A stretch of 10,939 bases of DNA from Verrucomicrobia bacterium UBA1727. GTDB taxonomy: Bacteria > Verrucomicrobiota > Kiritimatiellia > RFP12 > UBA1067. The position numbers were made by a program, and so were the translations under genes. The notes under the pieces were generated by a model. The model saw only the letters and a program-made list of their open reading frames with translations, was not told where the DNA came from and did not search any database. This document shows positions 1 to 7,184 of this stretch, in pieces (position 1 is the first letter of the stretch; the number at the start of each line of letters is the position of its first letter). Location: assembly GCA_002315875.1 (NCBI GenBank), contig DCIL01000059.1, positions 1,055 to 11,993 of the forward strand. The letters are read 5' to 3'.

Positions 1-541
1 ACATGATGTCGTTCGTGTCGAACATCACCTCGATCCAGTTGCCGCGGTCAGGAATGATGCGCACCGAAAGGAGCGGCTGACCGTTGGCGTGAACCTGCTT
101 CTCGGACGAAATGCCCGGGCTGCGGTGCAGCTGCGAAACAATCACGCGCTCAGCACCGTTGATGACGAACGCACCGTCAGGCGTCATGATCGGCATGTCG
201 CCAAGATAGACGGACTCTTCGCGCACGTCCTCTTGATCTTTCAGACGGAAGGTCGCCTTGAGCGGACGCGTATAGCTCTCGCCCGCCTTCAGCGCCTCAA
301 GATAGCTCTTCTTCACGGGATCAAGCGAGTAGCCGACATACTCGAGACGATAACGGCCATCAAAGGAGATTACAGGAAAGATCTCCTTGAAGATCGCGTG
401 CAGACCCTGGTCCTTACGCTTTGCGGCGGGAACATCCGCCTGAATGAAATTCTCATACGACTTCGTCTGAATGTCGATGAGGTCTGGCATTTTCGACTCC
501 ATACCATGGAGGCGACCAAAGATCGTGCGTTCTGCGCTCAT
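1..541 (-). CDS. rpoB: RNA polymerase beta subunit, N-terminal part (cut by window edge)
   Basis: This is the first 180 codons of the beta subunit of DNA-directed RNA polymerase, the catalytic core enzyme of transcription. I translated it directly from the minus strand. It opens MSAERTIFGR, followed by DLIDIQTKSYENFIQ (about residues 20-34), the usual RpoB N-terminal pattern. The family signature NGAERVIVSQLHRSPG falls at about residues 128-143 and PDRGNWIEVMFD at about 164-175, corresponding to the protrusion/lobe region. Full-length RpoB is usually well over 1100 residues, so most of the gene lies outside the window. An in-frame TAA at 553-551 limits the start, and ATG at 541-539 is the first candidate after it. 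An AAGG (557-554) lies 12 nt upstream, a rather distant Shine-Dalgarno. Upstream lie a C_GCAxxG_C_C gene and a promoter, not rplL as in many bacteria. Identification is secure. Confidence 0.97.
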   Translation of the reverse strand, partial: MSAERTIFGRLHGMESKMPDLIDIQTKSYENFIQADVPAAKRKDQGLHAIFKEIFPVISFDGRYRLEYVGYSLDPVKKSYLEALKAGESYTRPLKATFRLKDQEDVREESVYLGDMPIMTPDGAFVINGAERVIVSQLHRSPGISSEKQVHANGQPLLSVRIIPDRGNWIEVMFDTNDIM

Positions 542-599
542 CTTCTTAGCTTACCTTATTTGTTGGTTTTTAACAAAAAATTGACAATGCTACGCCATT

Positions 600-647
600 A
601 AAGCGCCTGAAGTGTGGTAAGCAGCCACTTTGTTAACTGTGCGCTTT
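600..647 (-). promoter_or_regulatory. Foldable segment in the rpoB leader
   Basis: Within the predicted rpoB leader, AAAGCGC (647-641) can pair with GCGCTTT (606-600) as a 7-bp outer stem. Inside it, AAGTG (630-626) can pair with CACTT (614-610), giving a nested inner hairpin. No run of U follows directly, so this does not look like an ordinary intrinsic terminator. A role in attenuation, feedback control or mRNA stability is possible but purely inferred. I do not recognise a known riboswitch or ribosomal-protein leader here. Confidence 0.35.
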
Positions 648-663
648 TGGGTATTAGGCGCGA

Positions 664-693
664 AGTATATCAAAAAACGTCGTTGGATGTCAA
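664..693 (-). promoter_or_regulatory. Sigma-70-type promoter for rpoB
   Basis: On the minus strand a perfect TTGACA (-35, 693-688) is followed after 18 nt by TATACT (-10, 669-664). Both boxes are at or near consensus. The TGA stop codon of the C_GCAxxG_C_C gene (672-670) falls inside the spacer, so the -35 box overlaps the end of that coding sequence. Transcription would begin near 657 and give a leader of about 115 nt before the rpoB ATG at 541. This fits an independent housekeeping promoter that lets rpoB be expressed regardless of the upstream operon. It has not been experimentally mapped; the call rests on sequence match and position. Confidence 0.75.
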
Positions 694-1107
694 TACCGAG
701 ACGGCGAGTTTTACGAGCTCGACGCAAGGACGCTTGCGGTAGTATTCTGTCGTGCGCGCCTCGGGAGCTCCACCGGCAGTGGCACCAGTGCCTTCAAGGA
801 GTTCGCGGCAGATTATCGAGCCGGCATCCTCTTTGAAACGGTCACAGAACTTCTGCACGGCCTCATAGCACTTGGCCTTGTCGGGACCGTATTTCATGCC
901 CAGAACCATCACCGCGCCAGAAACCGCGCCGCATACCTCGCGCTGGCGGGCAAGGCCGCCGCCGAAGCCGGATGAAATCTTGAGCGCCGTCTCTTCGTCA
1001 AGACCAAGTTCGTCCGCAAACGCGGCGAGGACAGCCTGCGAACAGTTGCAGCCGCTCTTGAAGAGCAGTTCGGACTTCTCAACTCTGGAAATGTCTTTCT
1101 CCGCCAT
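670..1107 (-). CDS. C_GCAxxG_C_C family cysteine-rich protein
   Basis: This 145-residue protein matches the C_GCAxxG_C_C family, whose biochemical function is not established and which may be redox- or metal-related given its invariant cysteines. The visible family pattern is GCNCSQAV (C20, C22), then the glycine-rich SSGFGGGLAR (about 45-54), VCGAVSGAVMVLG (C59, 58-70), C80 and C88, SIICRELL (C100) and RPCVEL (C128). There is no signal peptide, so it is probably cytoplasmic. The ATG at 1107 follows the stop of the GH110-GH2 gene by only 2 nt. Its Shine-Dalgarno AAGGAGA (1121-1115) lies inside the end of that gene, so the two are likely translated from one mRNA. It is the last gene of the putative operon, and its 3' end carries the rpoB promoter. 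Why it accompanies secreted glycosidases is not evident. Confidence 0.85.
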   Translation of the reverse strand: MAEKDISRVEKSELLFKSGCNCSQAVLAAFADELGLDEETALKISSGFGGGLARQREVCGAVSGAVMVLGMKYGPDKAKCYEAVQKFCDRFKEDAGSIICRELLEGTGATAGGAPEARTTEYYRKRPCVELVKLAVSVLTSNDVF

Positions 1108-1109
1108 CG

Positions 1110-4100
1110 TCAGTTCTCCTTCACATTGTAATCTCGCTGCTGCTTCTCGACTTCTCTGAGCAGCTTATCCTGGGCGCCCTCGAAAGCGATGGACGACACC
1201 GTACGCGCACTGCCGGGCGTGAAGGTCACACTGCCCTGCTGCTTGACGTGCGGACCGCGGCGAACGAGTTCCGCCTTGACGGTAATCGGCTTCGGATTCG
1301 CCGCGGCCTTCGGCCTGATAAGGACGATCGCCTCGCCCCAGCGGGTACGCTGCGGATTCTCCCCGACGATCTCCGCGGCACCTTCGGCGGAGAAACGAAT
1401 CTCTTCGCTCGCATATCGCTTGGGAGTTCCCGCCGCGTCCGCCAACGTTGCCGTCACCGCCACGAGATCGGAACCGTCCGCCACCGGGGCGAGTCCCTCG
1501 GTATCGAGCGCGACATCGATCTTGGCAAAGCGCCGCGCCCTTTCCTTCGTGAACGTCGTGCCGTCCGGAAGTTTCACCACGAACTTCGCCTTCTTGATGT
1601 TTTCCGGATGCTCCCAGTCATAGGTGTACTTCTGCGCCTCGGAATAGACGTACTTGGTTTCGCCGGGCACGAACGGCTTGTCGAGCCAGGTCGCGGTATA
1701 AGCACAGTTGGAATAGACGGGGATATCTGCCGGCGAGGCGGCGTTGAGTTCATGGGCGACATAGACGAAGGGCTTCTTGGTGAGCGCCGCCTTGAACGCA
1801 TACCACGAATACTTCTTCTGACGTCCGTAGGTCAGGATGCCGCCGTAGAAGTTGTCCGGATGATACCCGCGCGAATGGTCCGCCCCGTGCCAGAGCGTGC
1901 CTCCGAAGTGACGCGTCTCATACGCACGCATCGTGGTCAGGCTCGGCCAGCGCGTCTCGTGAATGTAGTGCCAGGCCTGCACCGTCATCGGCACCTCGCC
2001 CCAGTCCATCGGAATTCGCGAGGACGAGTTCTGCGCGTTCCAATCGTCCGGAAAATCTCCCCACTCGCGGCAGAAGGCCGCCTTGCCCGGCTTGGCACGT
2101 CCGTAATTCACATCGCAGATGCCGGAACCTTCGGACATCGCGTCGCACGCGCAGTAATTGGGAGCGCGCGACTCGCGCTTGACGACGGCGACGGCATTGG
2201 TGACGAAGCGTCCGGGGAATCTCGTCTCATTGAGAATCGGCTCCCACATCAGCAAGGAAGCGCGGCTGCGGTCACGCCGCACCATCTTCGCAATGTCATC
2301 GTAGACACGCTGCTCGAAAACCGGATTCTTCTCGTTCCAGAACTGCCAGCCGGGAGTGGTCACGATGACGAACATGCCGAGCGCATCGCACGCGTCCATG
2401 AAGGCCGGATCCTGCGGATAATGCGCATTGCGAAAGACCTCCATTCCGCAGTCATGATACTTCTTCACGTCCCGCCAATGGAGCGAATTGGGAAGCGCCA
2501 TGCCGATGAAGAGATAATCCTGATGACGATTGGCGCCAATGAGCTTCTTGCCATAGGGCTTGCCGTTAAGCGTAAAGCCGCGCTCGTCGAGCGTGAAATC
2601 GCGAATGCCGAAACGGACGCGAACCGCGTCCACCAACTCGTTCTTCGCATACACCTTGACGTCGAGATTGTGAAGCGCCGGCGACTCCGGCGACCAGAGC
2701 GCTGGATTCTCGGGCTTGAAAGGAGAGACAACCGGCTTACCGTCATAGAAAAGACGAACCTCGGTTTCCGCCGCATCGCCACCGAGCGCGACATCGGCGC
2801 GGACCGTCCACGAACCGTCCTTCTCGAGATGCGAAGTGACGTAAACGCCGCCGTTATCGGTATCAGTCACATACGCCCTGCCGGTCTCGACGAGATAGGT
2901 ATCGCGATAGATGCCGCCGAAATAGGTGAAGTCAAGTTCGTCCTGACTCTTACCGGGCGGATACGTCGGATCGTCACTGTTGTCACACCAGACCTCAAGC
3001 ATATTCGCGCCTTTCAGAAGCTTGCCGGTCACCTCGACATGAATCGGCAGGAAGCCGCCGAAATGCTCGGCCACGTTCTCACCGTTGAGGGTAACGCGAC
3101 ACTTGCCCATGATCGCCTCGAAGTGAAGAAACTGCCGCGCACTGCCTCCGTTCCAAACGAGCGTGCGGCGATACCAGGCCGGTTGACGGCGATTGACTCC
3201 GCCCGAGGCCTCGAAGCCGATCTCGCCCTCATCGATCGAATGCGGCAGCGTCACCGGCTTTGCGGACTTGAACTCGTCCAGAGAGAACTCCCAGCCGGAA
3301 TTGAGCGAGCTCACTCGCCGCGGCGAATTCGGCGACTGCCAGTATCCGGCCTTGGAGAATTCAAAGGCATTCGTACGGTTGGTTGGACGAATGGAGTTAC
3401 CGCGGATTACCAGTCCCTCAACGTCCGGAGCGGCGAATACCGCTGGCGCTTCACAGCCGTCGAGCGGACGAAACACATTGTTCTCCAGCCGCACGTCCTG
3501 GACGTTCTCCAGACGAACCGAACCGGAAGTCGGACGACAACGGCTGCGGGAGCCGTCCCGCTCGATGACATTGCCGCGGAACGTAATGTCGCGACCGAAG
3601 CGAAGATCGGCGAAATAGCCGAGCGAATTGCGGAAGAGGCAGTTCTCGACGAGGATGTTGGAGATGTAGTTGCGATACAAGCCGGACTTCTCGACCTGCG
3701 GGGGACGACTGAGGCAGATCGCAATGTCCGCACCGAGCGACCACGGCGTATTCACAATGCCTTCACGCACGAGATTATCTTCGAAAACGCAGTTCTTGAC
3801 GAGAAGGTTGGTCGTGCCCATGCCTTCGCACCAGAGGGTGAGCGTGTAGTCCGCCAGCATCCTGAGCGCATCGCCGTTCGTGCGACGGAAGGTGCAGCTA
3901 TCTACCGTGACATCGGAAACGTTGATGAGCGTACGCATCTCCATGTCGTCCATGTGACAGTTACGCAGAATCAGCTTGTCGCTCGCATCGGTACGGTCGA
4001 AAACGAGGAACCATCCCTCCTTCGGATTTTCCTTCGGAAGCGGACGATCGAAGACGATGCGCTCGCCCTCATGACGCTTGACGCGGCCGAACCATCCGGT

Positions 4101-5417
4101 GGGACCATATCCGGGGAGTCGCAACTCGACTTGATTGCCGACGCCCGGCAGAAAATAACGCGCACCGCGTTCGAGAATCACCTCCAGCGTATCGTCCGAA
4201 ACCTTCTTCGCGACGGTGAAGCGATCATGCACGTTAACCGCATCGTCGTCCTCGAAACCGACCACGACGTTCTCCAGCAGCGATTCGCCGCGACTGCGGC
4301 AGAAATGGATCGTATCCGCCGAGCTCGTACACGGATGCCTCCAGTCACGCGGCATGAAGCTCGCGTTGCGAAGCGACCAGCGATGCTGACTGCCGCCGAT
4401 GTAGAGTCCCCATCCGAAACACGCATAGACGCGAATGTCATGCAGATCGAAGTCCTCGTTCGAGATCAGCGAAAAGGCGCCCTTGCCGTAATAGCAGTGC
4501 TTGATGCGAACCGCTTCTCCAATCTTGTAGTTACGCGCCATTCCGCGATTGGACTTGGCAGATCCAGGATCCTTGCGCTCCGGCCAATGCGGCTTGGAAA
4601 GATCCCAGACGCCCGGATAAACCCTGATGCGCGTAGGCGAAAGCCATTCGCTCTTGAAGCCGTAGGCTCCCTCGTAGGTCTCGGCCCACCAATGGGCACC
4701 GCTGCTGAAGTGACGGAAGTCATCGGACATCCCCTGCACCTTCTGCACCGGCATGGTGCGTCCATAGAGCGGATGACGCTCATGTCCGATGAGCTCGAAG
4801 TCAACGTAAGAGGCAAGATCACGCTCGTTATCGACCTTGAAACCGACACAGCGCGCACTGGTGGCGAGCGGCATCGTCTTCCAGTCCCAATCCATGTCGA
4901 AGTTACCGACGCGGGTACGACGGCAATTGCGAACGACGAAACTCGCTCGATCGGGATCGTGATCCCAGGACGGAATGATCGGATAGATCGGCTTACGGCG
5001 GAAGATCAGCTCCGCGCCCCTGCCATCGAAGACGAAGTCCTCGAAATTCTCAAGGAATACACCCTTCTCGCCGAAGCAGCGATAGACGCCGGGCGCCAGC
5101 ACGACGCTCTTCGCGTTAACCCGTCTGGCCTCCGCAATCGCCGCGTTGATTGCCGCGGCATTATCCTCATTGGTCGGAGAAAATCCGAAGTCGGTCGCCT
5201 TGATTACGGCACCGTTGCGATTCCGCGGCTCCGCAACGGGAAAAGGCGGACACCCCGTCGGCTCCTTGTAAGCCCGCTTCTCTCCGAAATCGCGTTCGAG
5301 ATCGTGACGGACGAGTCCGCCACGGTCCGAATAATCGTTGAACGACTTCTCCAAAGCACAAAAGGCGGTCGTACTCACAACCGCCGCCACCGCCATCACG
5401 ATATGCTTACATTCCAT
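1110..5417 (-). CDS. Secreted GH110-like alpha-galactosidase / GH2 beta-galactosidase-like fusion
   Basis: A 1435-residue exported enzyme with two glycosidase modules. Residues 1-21 form a Sec-type signal peptide (AVAAVVSTTAFCA). Residues about 70-690 are a right-handed beta-helix resembling GH110 exo-alpha-1,3-galactosidases: ATDFGFSP near the start, FVFDGRGAELIF (128-139), SADTIHF (366-372) and EDDDAVNVHD (389-398). D368, D391 and D392 keep the 23/24-residue spacing I recall for the GH110 catalytic aspartates. From about 705 a GH2 architecture follows: jelly-roll sugar-binding domain (about 705-845, with FTYFGGIYRD at 830-839), Ig-like domain (to about 940), and TIM barrel (about 945-1215) with GANRHQDY, NAHYPQDPAF, acid/base E1064 (ILNET) and probable nucleophile E1118 (FCREWGDF). 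A DUF4982-like segment and an Ig-like GH2 C-terminal domain (about 1220-1390) complete it. It starts 1 nt after the FmdB stop with a weak Shine-Dalgarno, suggesting translational coupling. Substrate is inferred, probably alpha-Gal-capped beta-galactosides. GH2 specificity is broad, so beta-galactosidase is the best guess only. Confidence 0.88.
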   Translation of the reverse strand: MECKHIVMAVAAVVSTTAFCALEKSFNDYSDRGGLVRHDLERDFGEKRAYKEPTGCPPFPVAEPRNRNGAVIKATDFGFSPTNEDNAAAINAAIAEARRVNAKSVVLAPGVYRCFGEKGVFLENFEDFVFDGRGAELIFRRKPIYPIIPSWDHDPDRASFVVRNCRRTRVGNFDMDWDWKTMPLATSARCVGFKVDNERDLASYVDFELIGHERHPLYGRTMPVQKVQGMSDDFRHFSSGAHWWAETYEGAYGFKSEWLSPTRIRVYPGVWDLSKPHWPERKDPGSAKSNRGMARNYKIGEAVRIKHCYYGKGAFSLISNEDFDLHDIRVYACFGWGLYIGGSQHRWSLRNASFMPRDWRHPCTSSADTIHFCRSRGESLLENVVVGFEDDDAVNVHDRFTVAKKVSDDTLEVILERGARYFLPGVGNQVELRLPGYGPTGWFGRVKRHEGERIVFDRPLPKENPKEGWFLVFDRTDASDKLILRNCHMDDMEMRTLINVSDVTVDSCTFRRTNGDALRMLADYTLTLWCEGMGTTNLLVKNCVFEDNLVREGIVNTPWSLGADIAICLSRPPQVEKSGLYRNYISNILVENCLFRNSLGYFADLRFGRDITFRGNVIERDGSRSRCRPTSGSVRLENVQDVRLENNVFRPLDGCEAPAVFAAPDVEGLVIRGNSIRPTNRTNAFEFSKAGYWQSPNSPRRVSSLNSGWEFSLDEFKSAKPVTLPHSIDEGEIGFEASGGVNRRQPAWYRRTLVWNGGSARQFLHFEAIMGKCRVTLNGENVAEHFGGFLPIHVEVTGKLLKGANMLEVWCDNSDDPTYPPGKSQDELDFTYFGGIYRDTYLVETGRAYVTDTDNGGVYVTSHLEKDGSWTVRADVALGGDAAETEVRLFYDGKPVVSPFKPENPALWSPESPALHNLDVKVYAKNELVDAVRVRFGIRDFTLDERGFTLNGKPYGKKLIGANRHQDYLFIGMALPNSLHWRDVKKYHDCGMEVFRNAHYPQDPAFMDACDALGMFVIVTTPGWQFWNEKNPVFEQRVYDDIAKMVRRDRSRASLLMWEPILNETRFPGRFVTNAVAVVKRESRAPNYCACDAMSEGSGICDVNYGRAKPGKAAFCREWGDFPDDWNAQNSSSRIPMDWGEVPMTVQAWHYIHETRWPSLTTMRAYETRHFGGTLWHGADHSRGYHPDNFYGGILTYGRQKKYSWYAFKAALTKKPFVYVAHELNAASPADIPVYSNCAYTATWLDKPFVPGETKYVYSEAQKYTYDWEHPENIKKAKFVVKLPDGTTFTKERARRFAKIDVALDTEGLAPVADGSDLVAVTATLADAAGTPKRYASEEIRFSAEGAAEIVGENPQRTRWGEAIVLIRPKAAANPKPITVKAELVRRGPHVKQQGSVTFTPGSARTVSSIAFEGAQDKLLREVEKQQRDYNVKEN
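1115..1121 (-). promoter_or_regulatory. Ribosome binding site of the C_GCAxxG_C_C gene
   Basis: AAGGAGA on the minus strand, with 8 nt from its last G (1116) to the ATG at 1107. It lies inside the final codons of the upstream glycosidase gene and fixes the start of the 145-residue protein. Confidence 0.8.
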
Positions 5418-5418
5418 T

Positions 5419-5670
5419 TCAGTAGATCTTTTCGTATTCGCCCTTGTTCACCTTCTTCAGCGTATGGAAGCCAGCGCGTTTGGCACGGTAATGAAGATCG
5501 GTCTTCGAATGAGTGAGCCCGGGGGCTTGAATCACGCGGTAGATTTCCGATCGGCAGTCGGGACAAGACACGAGCTTCTCGTCACTGAGCCGCTGGGTAA
5601 CCTCAAAGCCGCCGCGGCACTTCGAACACGAGTGCCGCGGATCCTTCGCCTCATAGACGTATAACGGCAT
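5419..5670 (-). CDS. FmdB-family zinc-ribbon protein
   Basis: An 83-residue small protein of the FmdB putative regulatory family. It opens MPLYVYEAKDP and carries one zinc ribbon built from CSKC (C15, C18) and CPDC (C36, C39), with the usual short hydrophobic and acidic segment between (GFEVTQRLSDEKLVS). The C-terminal half is basic (residues 61-77 rich in Lys/Arg), which could aid nucleic-acid binding. Family members are widespread; a regulatory role was proposed from the formamidase/amidase locus, but the molecular function is not settled. It has no signal peptide, unlike both flanking genes. It sits 5 nt after the GH123-like stop and 1 nt before the GH110-GH2 start, so it is firmly embedded in the operon. 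An AAGGGA stretch lies immediately before the ATG, unusually close. Family assignment is good; function is unknown. Confidence 0.85.
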   Translation of the reverse strand: MPLYVYEAKDPRHSCSKCRGGFEVTQRLSDEKLVSCPDCRSEIYRVIQAPGLTHSKTDLHYRAKRAGFHTLKKVNKGEYEKIY

Positions 5671-5675
5671 TTCCC

Positions 5676-7184
5676 TTATTTCTCGCGATTGACGAGATTC
5701 TGAACCTTCGTGCGCATCGTGAAGAAATCGACCTTGTTGGCCATCGCCTGCTTGCGGTCGAAGCTCTTCGCGAGCTCGGCAATTTCCTCGGTAAAGACAC
5801 CCTGCTCCTTGAGAAGACGCACCTTCTCAGCCGCCACGATGCCGTTCTTCAGCTCCAGGAACCGAAGCGAGGGCTGTCCGTTCGGATAGACGAGATAAGT
5901 GTCGCCGGAAGGCCAGCCCCACTTGCCCGGACCGGTACAGGACGCATCGTGATCGGGATCGATCGGCCAGCTGTTGTACGCCCAGCGGAGAAAGCCGTCG
6001 AGTCCCGCAAAAGCCGGATACGCTCCGAGCCAGAATCCCTCTTCTGGCTCGTTGTGGCACATCGTGTTCGGATACATCGGTCCGCAGCAGACGTAAAGCG
6101 AAGTCAGCATGCCCTGCTTCCGACGGTCCGCCGCCTCGGCGATGAGCTTGTCGGTGAGATGCGCGAAACCATAGCAGACGTGATTGAGCGTGATGCCCTG
6201 GAATTCGGACGGCGAACGGTTGCCGGCGAGGAATGTCTTGAAGCCCGGCGCCTTCTCGGCTATGAAAAGGCAGATGTTGCGCACGTCCTCGGGAGAACGC
6301 TCGTCCATGCAGATCCAGGTGTTCTCAAACCAGCCCTTCGCCTTGAGGTGCTTGGCGAAGTCCACGAGGAACTCACCCCAATACTCCTTGAACTCGGGAG
6401 TTCCGGGAACCGCCTGCACCGCCTGACGGTTGCCGTCCTCATCCTCCCAGCTTACCTCGTAGTCCCACGGACACATCGTATAGCAGGCGATGTCCGGACC
6501 AATCCCGCAGCTGCGGCCGAACTCGACGTACTCGTCGAAGATGCGGTAATCAAAGCGCCACTTGCCGTCCTTCATCTTGATATGGCGGATCATCGTGCCG
6601 TAGGCGTCCTGACACTGACGGTTCCAGGGACGATCCATGATCGTCACGGTGAGCTGCTTCTGTCCCGCTTCGGCGAGCATCTTCCACAGCGGACGCATCG
6701 CGGCGTAGTGGCGCGAGGAGAACGGTTCGGCGTTGAAATAACGCGCGACCGCCCACGGATGCTGCCACAGGTCGAGCATGTACTTCCAGTCCTTGACCGG
6801 CGGCAGCGTGCGGTCGATGACATGGATTCTCACCTCGCCCGCAAGATACACGCCCGGCTTCGCGTCTGCAGGCGCCGTGACCGAAAGCACCCTCACGCCG
6901 GCATCCTTCGAACCCCACTCGACGCGATCGGCGAAGGTCGAGTAATGCGTGGCACCGAACTGCCGCGCTCCCTTAGTCACGCGATGGAGATAGCGCACCT
7001 CCTTGGCGACACCTGCCTTGACAGTGAAGCCCTCAGGCGCGAGACCGACCTCGACGTTGTCGGGAATCACCTCGGTATACGTCTCGCCCTTCCAGAGCCA
7101 GACATCGTTATAACGAAGTGCGAAGGACGAGAGGGAAACTCCCATCGCGACGACGGACACAACCAGTTTAGCAGTATTCATCAT
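5676..7184 (-). CDS. Secreted DUF4091/GH123-like glycosidase
   Basis: An exported protein of 502 residues resembling the DUF4091/GH123 group, whose characterised members are exo-beta-N-acetylgalactosaminidases using substrate-assisted catalysis. After the signal peptide (MMNTAKLVVSVVAMGVSLSSFA) comes a beta-sandwich N-terminal domain (to about residue 125), then a TIM-barrel-like domain beginning near DWKYMLDLWQHPWAVARYF. WICMDERSPED places an adjacent Asp-Glu pair at D294-E295, where GH123 keeps its catalytic dyad. The C-terminal WAYNSW (401-406) and WPSGDTYLVYPNGQPSLRF (424-442) are typical of DUF4091. The start is set by Shine-Dalgarno AAAGGAG (7196-7190). ATG 7184 overlaps the upstream TGA as ATGA, and ATG 7181 (spacing 8 nt) is the alternative. 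An in-frame extension to 7277 would bury the signal peptide and was rejected. Many DUF4091 proteins are uncharacterised, so the GalNAc specificity is tentative. Confidence 0.82.
   Translation of the reverse strand: MMNTAKLVVSVVAMGVSLSSFALRYNDVWLWKGETYTEVIPDNVEVGLAPEGFTVKAGVAKEVRYLHRVTKGARQFGATHYSTFADRVEWGSKDAGVRVLSVTAPADAKPGVYLAGEVRIHVIDRTLPPVKDWKYMLDLWQHPWAVARYFNAEPFSSRHYAAMRPLWKMLAEAGQKQLTVTIMDRPWNRQCQDAYGTMIRHIKMKDGKWRFDYRIFDEYVEFGRSCGIGPDIACYTMCPWDYEVSWEDEDGNRQAVQAVPGTPEFKEYWGEFLVDFAKHLKAKGWFENTWICMDERSPEDVRNICLFIAEKAPGFKTFLAGNRSPSEFQGITLNHVCYGFAHLTDKLIAEAADRRKQGMLTSLYVCCGPMYPNTMCHNEPEEGFWLGAYPAFAGLDGFLRWAYNSWPIDPDHDASCTGPGKWGWPSGDTYLVYPNGQPSLRFLELKNGIVAAEKVRLLKEQGVFTEEIAELAKSFDRKQAMANKVDFFTMRTKVQNLVNREK

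Noticed and set aside
581..586. A perfect TTGACA on the plus strand upstream of nothing on that strand.
   Set aside because: No -10-like hexamer follows at 16-18 nt and no plus-strand gene is present; chance match in an AT-rich stretch.
559..587. TTGTCA (587-582) with a weak AACAAA (564-559) as a second rpoB promoter.
   Set aside because: The -10 match is poor and the start point would lie about 10 nt from the ATG, leaving no room for the ribosome binding site; the 693-664 promoter is far better.
590..598. ATG-GCG-TAG mini-frame in the rpoB leader as a leader peptide gene.
   Set aside because: Only two codons and no Shine-Dalgarno; kept only as a detail of the leader, not as a gene.
1248..5516. 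A 1422-codon open frame on the plus strand lying opposite the GH110-GH2 gene.
   Set aside because: Its translation is Arg/Glu/Ala/His-rich without any recognisable domain, while the opposite strand gives two clear glycosidase modules. It is a by-product of GC-rich codon use that avoids antisense stops.
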